DNA of 64,000 nt from NCBI RefSeq assembly GCF_042660285.1, contig NZ_JBHSTP010000001.1, forward strand, positions 124,001 through 188,000, in the 5' to 3' direction. This DNA comes from Luethyella okanaganae. GTDB taxonomy: Bacteria > Actinomycetota > Actinomycetes > Actinomycetales > Microbacteriaceae. A model generated the notes under the pieces. It was not told where the DNA came from. It saw only the letters and a program-made list of their open reading frames with translations, and did not search any database. How positions within the stretch are numbered: position 1 is the stretch's first letter; each line of letters begins with the position of its first letter. A program made the translations under genes and the position numbers. Shown here piece by piece: positions 1 to 8,563 of this stretch.

Positions 1-72
1 GACGGCGAGAACGACTACGTCTTCACCGCGGACGACGTCGACAGGCGAGCGGACCACGGCGGATCACCATGA
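1..72 (+). CDS. 3' end of an unrecognised upstream gene (partial)
   Basis: The first 69 bases read open in frame 1 and end at a TGA that overlaps the ATG of the next gene (ATGA). Twenty-three residues are visible, an acidic tail ending HGGSP. It is too short to assign to a family. The 4-base overlap shows that it is translationally coupled to the enolase-superfamily gene that follows, so the two probably form one operon. The function cannot be judged from this fragment. Confidence 0.6.
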   Translation, partial: DGENDYVFTADDVDRRADHGGSP

Positions 73-1187
73 GAGTCGAGGCGATCGAGCTGCACCGGGT
101 CGGCATGCCGCTCGTGCGCCCCTTCGAGACCTCCTTTGCACGCGAGACCGAGCGCGAGGTGCTGCTCGTGCGCGTGCGCGGCGACGATGGCGCCGGCTGG
201 GGCGAATGCGTCGCAGGCAACGACCCGCTCTACAGCTCGGAATACGTCGACGGATGCGCTCGTGTGATCGAACGCTATCTCGCGCCATCACTGCTCGCGG
301 CGCACGATGTCGGGGGCGAGACCGTCGCAGAGCTGTTGCGACCCATCGTCGGGCATCGCATGGCCAAGGCCGCCCTCGAGGCGGCGGTGCTCGACGCGGA
401 GCTGCGAGAGGCGGACACCTCGTTCGGCGAGTACCTCGGTGCGGTGGCCGACTGGGTCGATTGCGGTGTCTCGGTCGGCATCAGCCCGGATCTCGACACC
501 CTGCTCGACGAGGTCGCCGGCTACCTCGACGACGGCTACCTTCGCATCAAGCTCAAGATCAAACCGGGCTGGGACATCGCCCCCATCGCCGCCGTTCGCG
601 AACTCATCGGTCCCGACATGATGCTGCAGGTCGATGCGAACGCTTCGTACACCGTGGCCGACATCGACCATCTGCGTCGGCTCGACGCATTCGGGCTCCT
701 GCTCATCGAGCAGCCATTCGTCGAGGAGGACATCGCCACGCACGTCCTGCTCGCGCGCGCGATCGAGACCCCGTTGTGCCTCGACGAGTCGATTGTCAAC
801 GCCGAGATCGCCCTCGACGCGATCGAACGCGGCGCGGCCTCCGTGATCAATATCAAACCGGGTCGGGTAGGAGGCTATCTCGAAGCGGTGCGGTTGCACG
901 ACATCTGCGCCGAACTCGAGGTTCCGGTGTGGTGCGGCGGGATGCTCGAGACCGGCGTCGGCCGCGCCGCGAACGTCGCACTCGCCGCCCTGCCCGGGTT
1001 CACCTTGCCCGGCGATACCTCAGCCTCTGATCGCTATTACGCCGAGGACCTCACAGAGCCGTTCGTCCTTGGAACGGGCGTGCACGCGGGGCAGCTGCCC
1101 GTGCCGACCGGGCCGGGAACAGGGGTCACCGTGCGCGAGGAGCTCGTGCGCGAGTGGGCGACGACGCCTGTGGTCGTGCTGCGCTGA
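69..1187 (+). CDS. menC: o-Succinylbenzoate synthase / N-acylamino-acid racemase (enolase superfamily)
   Basis: This 372-residue protein belongs to the MenC type 2/NAAAR group of the enolase superfamily, cytosolic Mg-dependent enzymes that dehydrate SHCHC to o-succinylbenzoate in menaquinone synthesis and often also racemise N-acylamino acids. The catalytic set is complete: KLK lysine at K163, metal ligands D189 (VDAN), E214 (IEQP) and D239 (LDES), and second catalytic lysine K263 (NIKPG). As I recall it, this numbering equals that of the Amycolatopsis NAAAR. The N-terminal capping domain spans roughly residues 1-120 and the barrel follows. It overlaps the upstream gene by 4 bases. No other men gene is in the window, so either a menaquinone or an N-acylamino-acid role is possible. 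The gene name follows the common family annotation. Confidence 0.88.
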   Translation: MRVEAIELHRVGMPLVRPFETSFARETEREVLLVRVRGDDGAGWGECVAGNDPLYSSEYVDGCARVIERYLAPSLLAAHDVGGETVAELLRPIVGHRMAKAALEAAVLDAELREADTSFGEYLGAVADWVDCGVSVGISPDLDTLLDEVAGYLDDGYLRIKLKIKPGWDIAPIAAVRELIGPDMMLQVDANASYTVADIDHLRRLDAFGLLLIEQPFVEEDIATHVLLARAIETPLCLDESIVNAEIALDAIERGAASVINIKPGRVGGYLEAVRLHDICAELEVPVWCGGMLETGVGRAANVALAALPGFTLPGDTSASDRYYAEDLTEPFVLGTGVHAGQLPVPTGPGTGVTVREELVREWATTPVVVLR

Positions 1188-1290
1188 AAGGTTCCGCATC
1201 CCCGAAAAGCCTCTTTCGAGCGGTCGTGAGGCGGCCTGTCGCGCGTGGCCGGCGGTTCGCGCATGCCGAGCACACGGATAGGATTTGCTC

Positions 1291-3234
1291 ATGACGGATG
1301 ACGCCCTCCAGCAGGCTCAGGAAGCAGCGGCAGTGGCTGCTGAGGCGGCGAAGAAACTTCGGGAACAGGCCGAGGAAGCGATCAAGAAGGCCGAGGAGGC
1401 CGCAGCGCTCGCTCAAGCCGCTGCGGATGCGCAGGCGAAAGCGTCCGAGGCGCAGCTCGCCGCTGACGCCGCGAGCCAGGCGGCGGCTGCACGGCCTGCA
1501 GCCGCGCAACCCGCCGTCGCCCCGGCGGCAGTGCCGGGCACCGAGGTTCCGCGTGCCGAGGTCACGCGTTCCGAGAACGTGCCGACGGCATCCGCCGAGA
1601 CTGGCGCCGGTCCACTGGATGCCGAGCATGTCGATGCCATCCGCGCGGGCTATGCCTTCGAGGGGGCTGCGCTCGAGATGGGCGCTCTCGTCAACGGTGA
1701 TGCGTTGCCCGGGGTGCAGGTTCGCATCCCGCTCGCGATGACCAACCGGCACGGCCTCGTGGCCGGAGCCACAGGAACGGGCAAGACCCGCACCCTGCAA
1801 GGTCTCGCCGAGCAGCTCTCCGCGAACGGAGTCGCCGTCTTCGCCGCCGACATCAAGGGAGATCTGTCCGGCATCGCCACCGCGGGAGCCTCCAGCGACA
1901 AGCTGATCGCCCGCACGAAGGGCATTGGCCAGGATTGGACTCCGGATGCGTTCCCCGTCGAGTACTTCTCCCTCGGCGGTGTCGGCAATGGCGTGCCCAT
2001 CCGGGCCACGATCTCTGGGTTCGGACCGCTTCTGCTCAGCAAGGTGCTCGGCCTGAACGACACTCAGGAGTCGAGTCTCGGCCTCGTCTTCCACTATGCC
2101 GAGAAGGCGGGCCTGCCGTTGCTCGACCTCTCCGACCTCCGGGCCGTGCTGAGCTACCTGGTGAGCGACGATGGCAAAGCCGAGCTCAAGGACCTCGGCG
2201 GATTGTCGAGCGCAACGGTCGGCGTCATCCTGCGCGAGCTCATCACCTTCGCCGATCAAGGCGCCGAGGTGTTCTTCGGCGAACCCGAGATCGACACGGC
2301 CGAGTTCATCCGCAGCACCGCCGACGGCAGAGGAATCATCAGCCTGCTCGAGGTGCCCGGCGTGCAGGACAAGCCAGCGCTCTATTCGACCTTCCTCATG
2401 TGGTTGCTCGCCGACCTGTTCAACGACCTGCCAGAGGTGGGCGATCTGGACAAGCCCAAGCTCGTGTTCTTCTTCGACGAGGCGCACCTGCTGTTCAAGG
2501 ACGCCTCGAAGGACTTCCTCGCTCAGATCACACAGACCGTGCGGCTCATCCGCTCCAAGGGCGTCGGCATCTTCTTCGTCACGCAGACTCCGAAGGACGT
2601 TCCCGGTGACGTCCTCGCACAGCTCGGCTCACGGGTGCAGCATCAGCTGCGCGCCTTCACCCCGGACGACGCGAAGGCTCTGCGAGCGACGGTCTCCACG
2701 TACCCGAACTCCGGCTACGACCTCGAGGAGGTCCTCACCATGCTCGGCACCGGCGAGGCGATCGTGACCGTCATGAATGAGAGGGGAGCGCCGAGTCCCG
2801 TCGCCTGGACTCGGTTGAGGGCGCCGCAGGGATCGATGTCGCCGTCGTCGGATGCCGACATCGATGCGGTGATCGCGGCGTCCCCGCTGCTCGGCACGTA
2901 CGGCACGGCGCTCGACCGCGACTCCGCCCGCGAGATCCTGACGCGCAAGCTGGCGGATGCGGCCGCCAAGGCCGATGCCGAGCAACAGGCGATCGACAAG
3001 GCCAAGGCCGACGCCGAATACGAGAAGATGGCGGCGAAGGTCGCCGCCGACGCAACCAAGGCCGACAAGAAGGCCCAGGCCGAATACGACCGGCTGATGA
3101 GGCAGACGTCGGGCACGTCGCGCTCGACCAGGAAGCAGAAGACGGTGCTCGAGGAGGTGCTCGGTTCGAGCGCAACCAAGTCGATCCTCAGCGAGGTGGT
3201 CAAGGGCATCTTCGGAACCCTGAAACGTCGCTAG
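1291..3234 (+). CDS. HerA-like (DUF853 type) ATP-binding protein
   Basis: A 647-residue P-loop ATPase of the HerA/DUF853 helicase-like group. The Walker A motif GATGTGKT lies near residue 159 and a Walker B-like FFFDEAH near residue 393. The next segment (LAQITQTVRLIRSKGVG) is typical of the HerA core. The first 60 residues are Ala/Lys/Glu-rich and predicted coiled coil, and a second charged coiled coil runs from about 550 to 605. The ATG at 1291 is chosen because AGGA lies 7 bases upstream; a TTG six bases earlier is possible. In archaea HerA works with NurA in end resection, but no nuclease partner is adjacent here, and the role of the bacterial DUF853 proteins is poorly defined. It appears monocistronic. 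Confidence 0.85.
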   Translation: MTDDALQQAQEAAAVAAEAAKKLREQAEEAIKKAEEAAALAQAAADAQAKASEAQLAADAASQAAAARPAAAQPAVAPAAVPGTEVPRAEVTRSENVPTASAETGAGPLDAEHVDAIRAGYAFEGAALEMGALVNGDALPGVQVRIPLAMTNRHGLVAGATGTGKTRTLQGLAEQLSANGVAVFAADIKGDLSGIATAGASSDKLIARTKGIGQDWTPDAFPVEYFSLGGVGNGVPIRATISGFGPLLLSKVLGLNDTQESSLGLVFHYAEKAGLPLLDLSDLRAVLSYLVSDDGKAELKDLGGLSSATVGVILRELITFADQGAEVFFGEPEIDTAEFIRSTADGRGIISLLEVPGVQDKPALYSTFLMWLLADLFNDLPEVGDLDKPKLVFFFDEAHLLFKDASKDFLAQITQTVRLIRSKGVGIFFVTQTPKDVPGDVLAQLGSRVQHQLRAFTPDDAKALRATVSTYPNSGYDLEEVLTMLGTGEAIVTVMNERGAPSPVAWTRLRAPQGSMSPSSDADIDAVIAASPLLGTYGTALDRDSAREILTRKLADAAAKADAEQQAIDKAKADAEYEKMAAKVAADATKADKKAQAEYDRLMRQTSGTSRSTRKQKTVLEEVLGSSATKSILSEVVKGIFGTLKRR

Positions 3235-3498
3235 CCGCCATTACTCAGTTCAGATGCCCGGGTTCGGGGCGACGAGCGTCTCGCACCCCTCCCGAACGGG
3301 TCCTCGACAGGGCCGATGATCGTTCACGGTGGCCGTGCATCGGCGCGTCGACCGCGCTACCGTGACTCGGCGGCGTGCCGGTGGCACGATTGCTGCGCCG
3401 GTCGGCGACGTGCTCCACGCGATCGGCTTCGACGTCCGACGCGGAGTCAGGAGTTGCTCGGCCCTGCGAGCTCGGTGACGCCGTACGTGCCCGGTACT

Positions 3499-3738
3499 TC
3501 AGCCTCCGGCGAAGGGAGGGAGCACGTCGACGGTGGCGGCGTCGGCGATGGCGGCGTCGGCCCCGTCTGTCCTCACGCCGTCGACGAGCAATGAGCACCG
3601 GCGGAGCACCGCCTCCAACCCAGGTCCGTGCAGCCGGACGATCTCGGCCGACAACTCGCCGAAGGATACGGCGTCGATCGTCTCCTCGTCGAGCCCGGCC
3701 GCTTCGGCGGCGGCCGCGAAGTAGCGTACTCGCGCCAT
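3499..3738 (-). CDS. moaD: MoaD-like molybdopterin synthase small subunit
   Basis: A 79-residue ubiquitin-fold protein ending in the diagnostic PFAGG. Its C-terminal Gly-Gly is adenylated by a MoeB/ThiF enzyme and then thiocarboxylated to supply sulfur for molybdopterin. The motif RYFAAAAEAAG at the N-terminus matches the MoaD family, and the length is normal. The ATG overlaps the stop of the upstream DUF6457 gene by one base (TGATG), so it is the last gene of the leftward cofactor operon. The ThiF/rhodanese protein encoded at the head of this operon is the obvious activating partner. The large subunit MoaE is not in the window. Confidence 0.9.
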   Translation of the reverse strand: MARVRYFAAAAEAAGLDEETIDAVSFGELSAEIVRLHGPGLEAVLRRCSLLVDGVRTDGADAAIADAATVDVLPPFAGG

Positions 3739-4055
3739 CAGCGGGTCGTCGTATCCTCGACGGGCGCCCAGTCGCGGGCTGCTTCCGTCACGATACGCGA
3801 CGCCTTGCGAATGGCCGCCTCGTTCCCGCCGGACGCGCCCGCGGCGAGGCCGATGAGGAAGGTGCTCAGAGGTGCGGCCGGTCGTGCCACCCCGTGCGCG
3901 ACGTCGCGGGCCACGTCGAGGATCGTGCCGGTGGGCACGCAGGCGGGGTCGAGACCGAGTTTCGCGGCGAGCACCGCGAGCCAGGCGTCGAGTGCTTCGG
4001 GTGGCAGCGGCGTATTCTCGCGCGTGGGCTCTCGTGTGTGCGATGCGTCGTTCAT
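3738..4055 (-). CDS. DUF6457 domain protein of the molybdenum cofactor operon
   Basis: A small 105-residue protein without signal peptide or membrane segment. It resembles the DUF6457 domain, which in Actinobacteria is encoded next to, or fused to, MobA. The sequence is mostly helical, with the region LDAWLAVLAAKLGL near the N-terminus and a glycine-rich LAAGASGGNEAAIRKA stretch near residue 80. Two ATG codons are adjacent; the second (4055) is chosen because AAGGAG lies 5 bases upstream. It sits between mobA and moaD and is translationally coupled to moaD. The biochemical role is unknown. A link to molybdenum cofactor maturation is inferred from context only. Confidence 0.8.
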   Translation of the reverse strand: MNDASHTREPTRENTPLPPEALDAWLAVLAAKLGLDPACVPTGTILDVARDVAHGVARPAAPLSTFLIGLAAGASGGNEAAIRKASRIVTEAARDWAPVEDTTTR

Positions 4056-4064
4056 CATGTCTCC

Positions 4065-4751
4065 TTACGGGAATGCCTGTCGGGCACGTTCGAGATCCTG
4101 CCAGGTGTCGACATCGGCCGCGACACCATCCGGGTCCGGCACCATCACGATGCTGAGGGATTCCATCAGGCTGCGAACGGATGCGCCGTGCACGCCGGGA
4201 CCCTCCGGACGGGTGAGAGCGTCGACGGCCGCGCGCAGCGCAGCGCGGCGGTAGAGTCCGGCCAGCCACTGTGCGCGACCGGTCTCGTCGACGAGGCAGA
4301 GGCCGTCGGCGTCTGAGTCGATTCCATCGGCGGCCGCGACGAGCAGGGCGCCGGCGGCGAGCGCGCGCGGAAGATCGCACGACAGCATGAGAACCCACTC
4401 CGCGCTCAGCGCGGGGAGTCCGGCTGCGATCCCGGCGACGGGACCCCCGAGGGCCGGCTCCTCGCACACGTTTACGACGGGTGGCTCGACGAGACCGTCC
4501 GGCCCGACGACGACGACCTGTCGAGCGTGAACGGCGCTCGCGGCCTCGAGAGCATGACCGAGGAGAGTGCGTCCTCCCACGACGATTCCGGTCTTGCCCC
4601 TGCCGTCGAGACGGGAGCCGCGACCGCCGGCCAGGATCAGCGCGTCGATCCCGGGCTGGCGCTCGTCGTCGATACCCTGGGACGCGGTCTTCGTCGAGAC
4701 CCTCCTGCGCCTGGTCGACGGCATCGAGGTGCGAGAAGCCGGCTCGCTCAC
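4065..4751 (-). CDS. mobA: Molybdenum cofactor guanylyltransferase
   Basis: A 228-residue nucleotidyltransferase of the MobA family, which attaches GMP to molybdopterin to form MGD in the cytosol. The signature LILAGGRGSRLDGRGK (about residues 38-53) is the nucleotide-binding loop. ALGGPVAGIAAG and LSCDLP are the later conserved segments, the Asp of CDLP being a metal ligand. The first 33 residues are basic and poorly conserved, so a shorter start is possible. The GTG start overlaps the moeA stop (GTGA), fixing its place in the operon. Lengths in the family are usually 190-210 residues. Confidence 0.88.
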   Translation of the reverse strand: MSEPASRTSMPSTRRRRVSTKTASQGIDDERQPGIDALILAGGRGSRLDGRGKTGIVVGGRTLLGHALEAASAVHARQVVVVGPDGLVEPPVVNVCEEPALGGPVAGIAAGLPALSAEWVLMLSCDLPRALAAGALLVAAADGIDSDADGLCLVDETGRAQWLAGLYRRAALRAAVDALTRPEGPGVHGASVRSLMESLSIVMVPDPDGVAADVDTWQDLERARQAFP

Positions 4752-6007
4752 GATCGCACCCGCATGACGGTCAGGATGTCGCCGGGAAGGACCTCGGAGG
4801 CCTCGGCGGGAACGACGGCGAATCCGTCGGCCGACGCGAGGCCTCCCACCAGATGAGAACCGGATCCGCCGCGCGTGGCCTGGCGGACTCGTGGCAGAGC
4901 GGCATCCTCACGATCGATGATGACGGGCATGTACTGGCGACGGCCCGGGGGCGTGCGCCATCCTTCGTGCGCCGTGGCGCGCAGAGTTGGCCGGAAGATA
5001 TCGCTGCGGCCTTGCATCCGCAGGAGCGCCGGGCGCACGAACACCTCGAATGAGACGGCCGCACTCACCGGATTTCCGGGGAGCCCGAAGACGGGGGTTC
5101 CGTCCGGGAGCACGCCGAAGGCCTGCGGCTTGCCCGGTTGCATCGCCACGGAGATGAAATCGACCCCGGCGAGCGGCGCGAGCACGGCCTTGACGACGTC
5201 GTAGGCGCCGACGCTCACGCCACCGGAGAGCACCACGAGATCGACGCCGGCCGACCGGCAGGCCTCGAGCTCTGCGCGGAGGGCGTCGGCGTCGTCGCGA
5301 ACGGTGCCGACTCGCGTCGCGACCCCACCTGCTTCCGCGACCAGGGAGGCGAGGAGCAGCGAGTTCGAATCGGGGATCTGGCCGCGCTCGAGCGGGGTCC
5401 CCGGGGGAACGAGCTCGCTGCCCGTGGCGATCACCGCCGTCCGTGGCGCGGGACGCACGAGCAGGGTCGGACTCCCGGCCGCAGCTGCGGCGGCCAGCCG
5501 GAACGGGGTGAGGAGGACGCCGGGCTCGAGAACGGCGTCACCTGCGCGAACGTCTTCGCCGGCGCGACGGATGTGGGCGGACGGTCGCGGCGCCGTGGTG
5601 ATGGCCACACGGACGGTCCCGCTGTCGGTGTGCTCGAGGGGAACGATCGTGTCGGTCGACGACGGCACAGGTGCCCCCGTCATGATGCGGGCGGCGGCGC
5701 CGGTGGGAACGAACGGATCGTGATCGCTGCCTGCGGGGATGTCGGCGATCACGTCGAGCACCACCGGGTTCCCGGCGCTCGCCGTCTCAGTGTCCGCGTG
5801 ACGCACTGCGTAGCCGTCCATGGCGGAATTGTCGAACACAGGGATGTCGGTGCTGCTGGTGACGGTTCCGGCGAGGGTGAGCCCCCACGTGCCGGCGAGC
5901 GGCAGGCGTACGGGCGCGAGAGGGCCGACGGTGGCGAGCACTCGCGCCAGCTGCTCGTCGACCGTGACCAGCTCGGTCGGCGCGGCCGTGCCGGAGGCGT
6001 CGCTCAC
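4748..6007 (-). CDS. moeA: Molybdopterin molybdotransferase MoeA
   Basis: A 419-residue MoeA-type protein that inserts molybdate into adenylated molybdopterin. Family segments are visible in order: VFDNSAMDGYAVR near residue 80, IMTGAPVP near residue 108, the molybdopterin-binding-fold segment LSGGVSVGAYD near 265, and LPGNPVS near 315. The C-terminal domain IV ends in DILTVMRVRS. The length is normal. GTGA overlaps at both ends couple it to the upstream ThiF/rhodanese gene and to mobA. No tungsten-specific feature can be read from the sequence. Confidence 0.93.
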   Translation of the reverse strand: MSDASGTAAPTELVTVDEQLARVLATVGPLAPVRLPLAGTWGLTLAGTVTSSTDIPVFDNSAMDGYAVRHADTETASAGNPVVLDVIADIPAGSDHDPFVPTGAAARIMTGAPVPSSTDTIVPLEHTDSGTVRVAITTAPRPSAHIRRAGEDVRAGDAVLEPGVLLTPFRLAAAAAAGSPTLLVRPAPRTAVIATGSELVPPGTPLERGQIPDSNSLLLASLVAEAGGVATRVGTVRDDADALRAELEACRSAGVDLVVLSGGVSVGAYDVVKAVLAPLAGVDFISVAMQPGKPQAFGVLPDGTPVFGLPGNPVSAAVSFEVFVRPALLRMQGRSDIFRPTLRATAHEGWRTPPGRRQYMPVIIDREDAALPRVRQATRGGSGSHLVGGLASADGFAVVPAEASEVLPGDILTVMRVRS

Positions 6008-7179
6008 GACTGCTTCTCCCAGGACTCGATGCCTCCGTCGAGTACGACGACATCGCCGAAGCCGGCCGACGACAGCGCTCGTGCGGCCTGTTCGGCCCGG
6101 CTGCCGCGATGACAGTGCACGATGAGCGGCACGCCGCGGGGGAGTGTCACCTCGGAAGGCGCGCGAAGCAGGGTTCCGAGCGGAACGAGGCGGGAACCGG
6201 GGATGGCGGATTCGGCATGCTCCTCGGGCTCGCGCACGTCGACCACGACGAAGTCGTCATCGCCGCGGGCCTTGGCGTCCAGTCGCTCGGCGAGCCGGGA
6301 GGCCGTGAGACGGTGTGTGAGGGGGGCGGCCGGGGCCGGATGCGCCGACGTCATCGGTGGCACGTCCGCCCGCGACACTCGGCCACGCGCGGTGCCGGGA
6401 GCCGTCATCGGCCGGAGCGGTAGCTCCGTCTGGCGTGCGCTCAGCGCGTCGATCACGAGAACCCTGCCGAGGAGCGGGTCTCCTGTGCCGGTGACGAGTT
6501 TCACGGCCTCCGCGGCCATGATGGAGCCGACCTGGCCGCAGAGGGCGCCGAGCACGCCCGCTTCTGCGCAGGACGGTGCGTCCCCGGTCTCCGGTTGCCG
6601 GGGAAAGAGGTCGCGCAGGCGGACTCCGACGGCATCGAAGCCCCCCGGCGGATCGGCCCAGAAAACGGAGAGCTGCGCGGTGAACTGCAGGACGGCCGCC
6701 CAGACGAGGGGCAGGCCGAGGACAGCGCAGATCTCGTCTGCGAGGTAGCGGGTCTCGAAGTTGTCGGTTCCGTCGAGGACGAGGTCGTAGCCGCTGAGGA
6801 TGCCAACCGCGTTGTCGCGGTCGAGACGGACACGATGCTGAATCACCGTCGTCTCCGGCGAGAGCTCCGCGATGCGCCGGGAGGCGCTCAGGACCTTCGG
6901 GTGTCCGACGTCGGCGAGACCGTGCACGATCTGTCGTTGCAGATTGCTTTCCTCGACCACGTCGTCATCAACGATTCCGATCGTTCCGACTCCGGCCGCC
7001 GCCAGGTAGAGCAGTGCGGGTGCGCCGAGCCCGCCGGCCCCGAGCACGCAGACGCGGGCGGCCGCGAGACGTCGTTGGCCGAGCTCTCCCAGCTGGGGCA
7101 GCCTGGACTGTCGCGCGGTCCGGCGACGCTCCCCGGGCGTGAGAGCGACCACGGGGCTCACGAGCGGTGGCAATCGCAT
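6004..7179 (-). CDS. ThiF/MoeB adenylyltransferase with C-terminal rhodanese domain
   Basis: A 391-residue MoeZ-type fusion. The N-terminal ThiF domain (about 15-245) has the ATP loop GAGGLGAPALLYLAAAGVG, the SNLQRQ segment and the catalytic cysteine in SCAEAGVLG. The C-terminal rhodanese domain (about 290-391) has the active-site loop HCHRGSRAEQ with its cysteine. Such proteins adenylate the C-terminus of MoaD-type carrier proteins and transfer sulfur to them. MoaD is encoded four genes downstream, which fits. The two CxxC zinc pairs of classical MoeB are not evident. The ATG at 7179 is preceded by GGAG. It heads the leftward cofactor operon and is divergent from the TOBE regulator. Confidence 0.9.
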   Translation of the reverse strand: MRLPPLVSPVVALTPGERRRTARQSRLPQLGELGQRRLAAARVCVLGAGGLGAPALLYLAAAGVGTIGIVDDDVVEESNLQRQIVHGLADVGHPKVLSASRRIAELSPETTVIQHRVRLDRDNAVGILSGYDLVLDGTDNFETRYLADEICAVLGLPLVWAAVLQFTAQLSVFWADPPGGFDAVGVRLRDLFPRQPETGDAPSCAEAGVLGALCGQVGSIMAAEAVKLVTGTGDPLLGRVLVIDALSARQTELPLRPMTAPGTARGRVSRADVPPMTSAHPAPAAPLTHRLTASRLAERLDAKARGDDDFVVVDVREPEEHAESAIPGSRLVPLGTLLRAPSEVTLPRGVPLIVHCHRGSRAEQAARALSSAGFGDVVVLDGGIESWEKQS

Positions 7180-7334
7180 GGCTCCACGTTAGTCGCGCGT
7201 CTGTCGTGCTGCCAGGCGTTCCACCGTGAGAGGGGCTTGGAGGGGGATTCGATGGCTGCGTGCCGTCGGCCGGCTCGTTCTCATTCGCGTTTGCGTGGCT
7301 TCTCGCTATCTGCTCGCGGATTTGCGGAGCTATG

Positions 7335-7748
7335 ATGACGTTTGTGACGAGTTTTCGGATCAGTGAGGCGGCTTCGCTGCTCGGTGTGAGCGACGACACC
7401 GTACGGCGCTGGGCCGATGCCGGAATATTCGAGCTCTCCATCGACTCCTCAGGACGGCGCGTCGTCGACGGTGCCGCTCTCGCAGCCAGGGCCGTACAGC
7501 TCGCACAGACGCCCGCCGACCCGTCGGCAATCGGTCGCAGCGCCCGCAACCGCTTCGTCGGTCTCGTGACCCGCGTGCTCGTCGACGGGGTGATGGCGCA
7601 GGTCGAGATTCAAGCCGGCCCCCACCGTGTGGTTTCGCTGCTCTCTGCCGAGGCCGTGCGAGAACTCGGCCTCGAGGTCGGCTCGCTCGCGGTCGCAGTG
7701 GTCAAGGCCACCAGTGTGATCGTCGAGACGCCGGGTGGGGCCCGATGA
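7335..7748 (+). CDS. HTH-TOBE (Mop) domain protein, probable molybdate-responsive regulator
   Basis: A 137-residue protein with an N-terminal MerR-like/excisionase-type helix-turn-helix (ISEAASLLGVSDDTVRRWADAG, in two parts around residues 7-26) and a C-terminal TOBE domain (about 70-132), which binds molybdate in ModE, ModC and Mop proteins. A tandem of ATGs occurs at 7332 and 7335; the second has better spacing from GGAG at 7326-7329. It overlaps modA by ATGA and is divergent from the cofactor operon. It probably regulates molybdate uptake and cofactor genes according to molybdate level, although no direct operator evidence is seen. Confidence 0.85.
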   Translation: MTFVTSFRISEAASLLGVSDDTVRRWADAGIFELSIDSSGRRVVDGAALAARAVQLAQTPADPSAIGRSARNRFVGLVTRVLVDGVMAQVEIQAGPHRVVSLLSAEAVRELGLEVGSLAVAVVKATSVIVETPGGAR

Positions 7749-8563
7749 CGGCCCGCATGTCTTCACCGGTGCGCCGTCGTGTGAGCGGTGTGTTCGTCGC
7801 CACCGCTCTGGCCGTCGCCCTCGGCGGATGCTCCGCGCCGACCGAGCGGGCGACGACCGGCACCGGTGCCGCCGCCGACGAGCTCTCCGGCACGCTCACC
7901 GTCTACGCTGCGGCCTCACTCGTGTCTGTCTTCGACGAGCTTGCCGGGATCTTCGAGGAACGTCATCCGGCTGTCGACGTGCTTCCGATCTCTTACGACG
8001 GATCCAGCATCCTCGCCACCCAGATCGTCGAGGGAGCGAGCGTCGACCTCTTCGCCTCCGCCGACGAGAGGAGCATGGCGATCGTGGCCGACGCCGGCCT
8101 CCTTGCAGGAGGCACCGAGCTCTTCGCCTCCAACACCCTGCGCATCGCGGTGCCCACGGGAAACCCGGCCGGTGTCACCGGTCTGGCCGACCTCGCGAGG
8201 CCCGACGTCTCCACCGTGGTGTGCGTTCCCGCGGTGCCGTGCGGAGCGGCATCCGCGAAGCTGTTGGACCGTGCGGGGGTATCCGTCACACCGGTCAGTG
8301 AGGAGCAGAACGTCGCCGCGGTGCTCGGCAAGGTGCGCTCCGGCGAGGCCGATGCCGGCCTCGTCTATGCGACGGATGTCGCAATCGCCGCTCGTGACGT
8401 GGAAGGCATCGTCCCCGTCGGCGCCTCGGACGTCGTGAACCACTATCCACTGGCTGTGCTCGCCAACGCGCGCAACCCGGCCGCCGCACGGGCGTTCGCC
8501 CGCCTCGTGCTCGGCGATGCCGGGCAGAAGACGCTCACCTCCTTCGGCTTCGGGGCGCCGTGA
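7745..8563 (+). CDS. modA: Molybdate ABC transporter substrate-binding lipoprotein
   Basis: A 272-residue type II periplasmic-binding-fold protein. A basic N-terminus and hydrophobic segment end in a lipobox (ALGGC, Cys29), predicting a membrane-anchored lipoprotein outside the cytoplasmic membrane. LTVYAAASL at about residue 50 and a later VDLFASADE are typical ModA ligand-loop segments, and the C-terminus ends in TLTSFGFGAP as in the family. The start overlaps the TOBE gene (ATGA), and the stop overlaps modB (GTGA), so the four genes form a tight operon. Tungstate binding cannot be excluded from sequence alone. Confidence 0.93.
   Translation: MTARMSSPVRRRVSGVFVATALAVALGGCSAPTERATTGTGAAADELSGTLTVYAAASLVSVFDELAGIFEERHPAVDVLPISYDGSSILATQIVEGASVDLFASADERSMAIVADAGLLAGGTELFASNTLRIAVPTGNPAGVTGLADLARPDVSTVVCVPAVPCGAASAKLLDRAGVSVTPVSEEQNVAAVLGKVRSGEADAGLVYATDVAIAARDVEGIVPVGASDVVNHYPLAVLANARNPAAARAFARLVLGDAGQKTLTSFGFGAP

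Noticed and set aside
3235..3498. Open frames on both strands between the HerA-like gene and moaD
   Set aside because: They are Arg/His-rich, lack ribosome-binding sites and match no family. The stretch is treated as intergenic.
7180..7334. Possible molybdenum cofactor (moco) riboswitch between moeZ-like and TOBE genes
   Set aside because: The 155-base gap shows no recognisable moco RNA consensus, and a protein sensor (the TOBE regulator) is encoded here instead.
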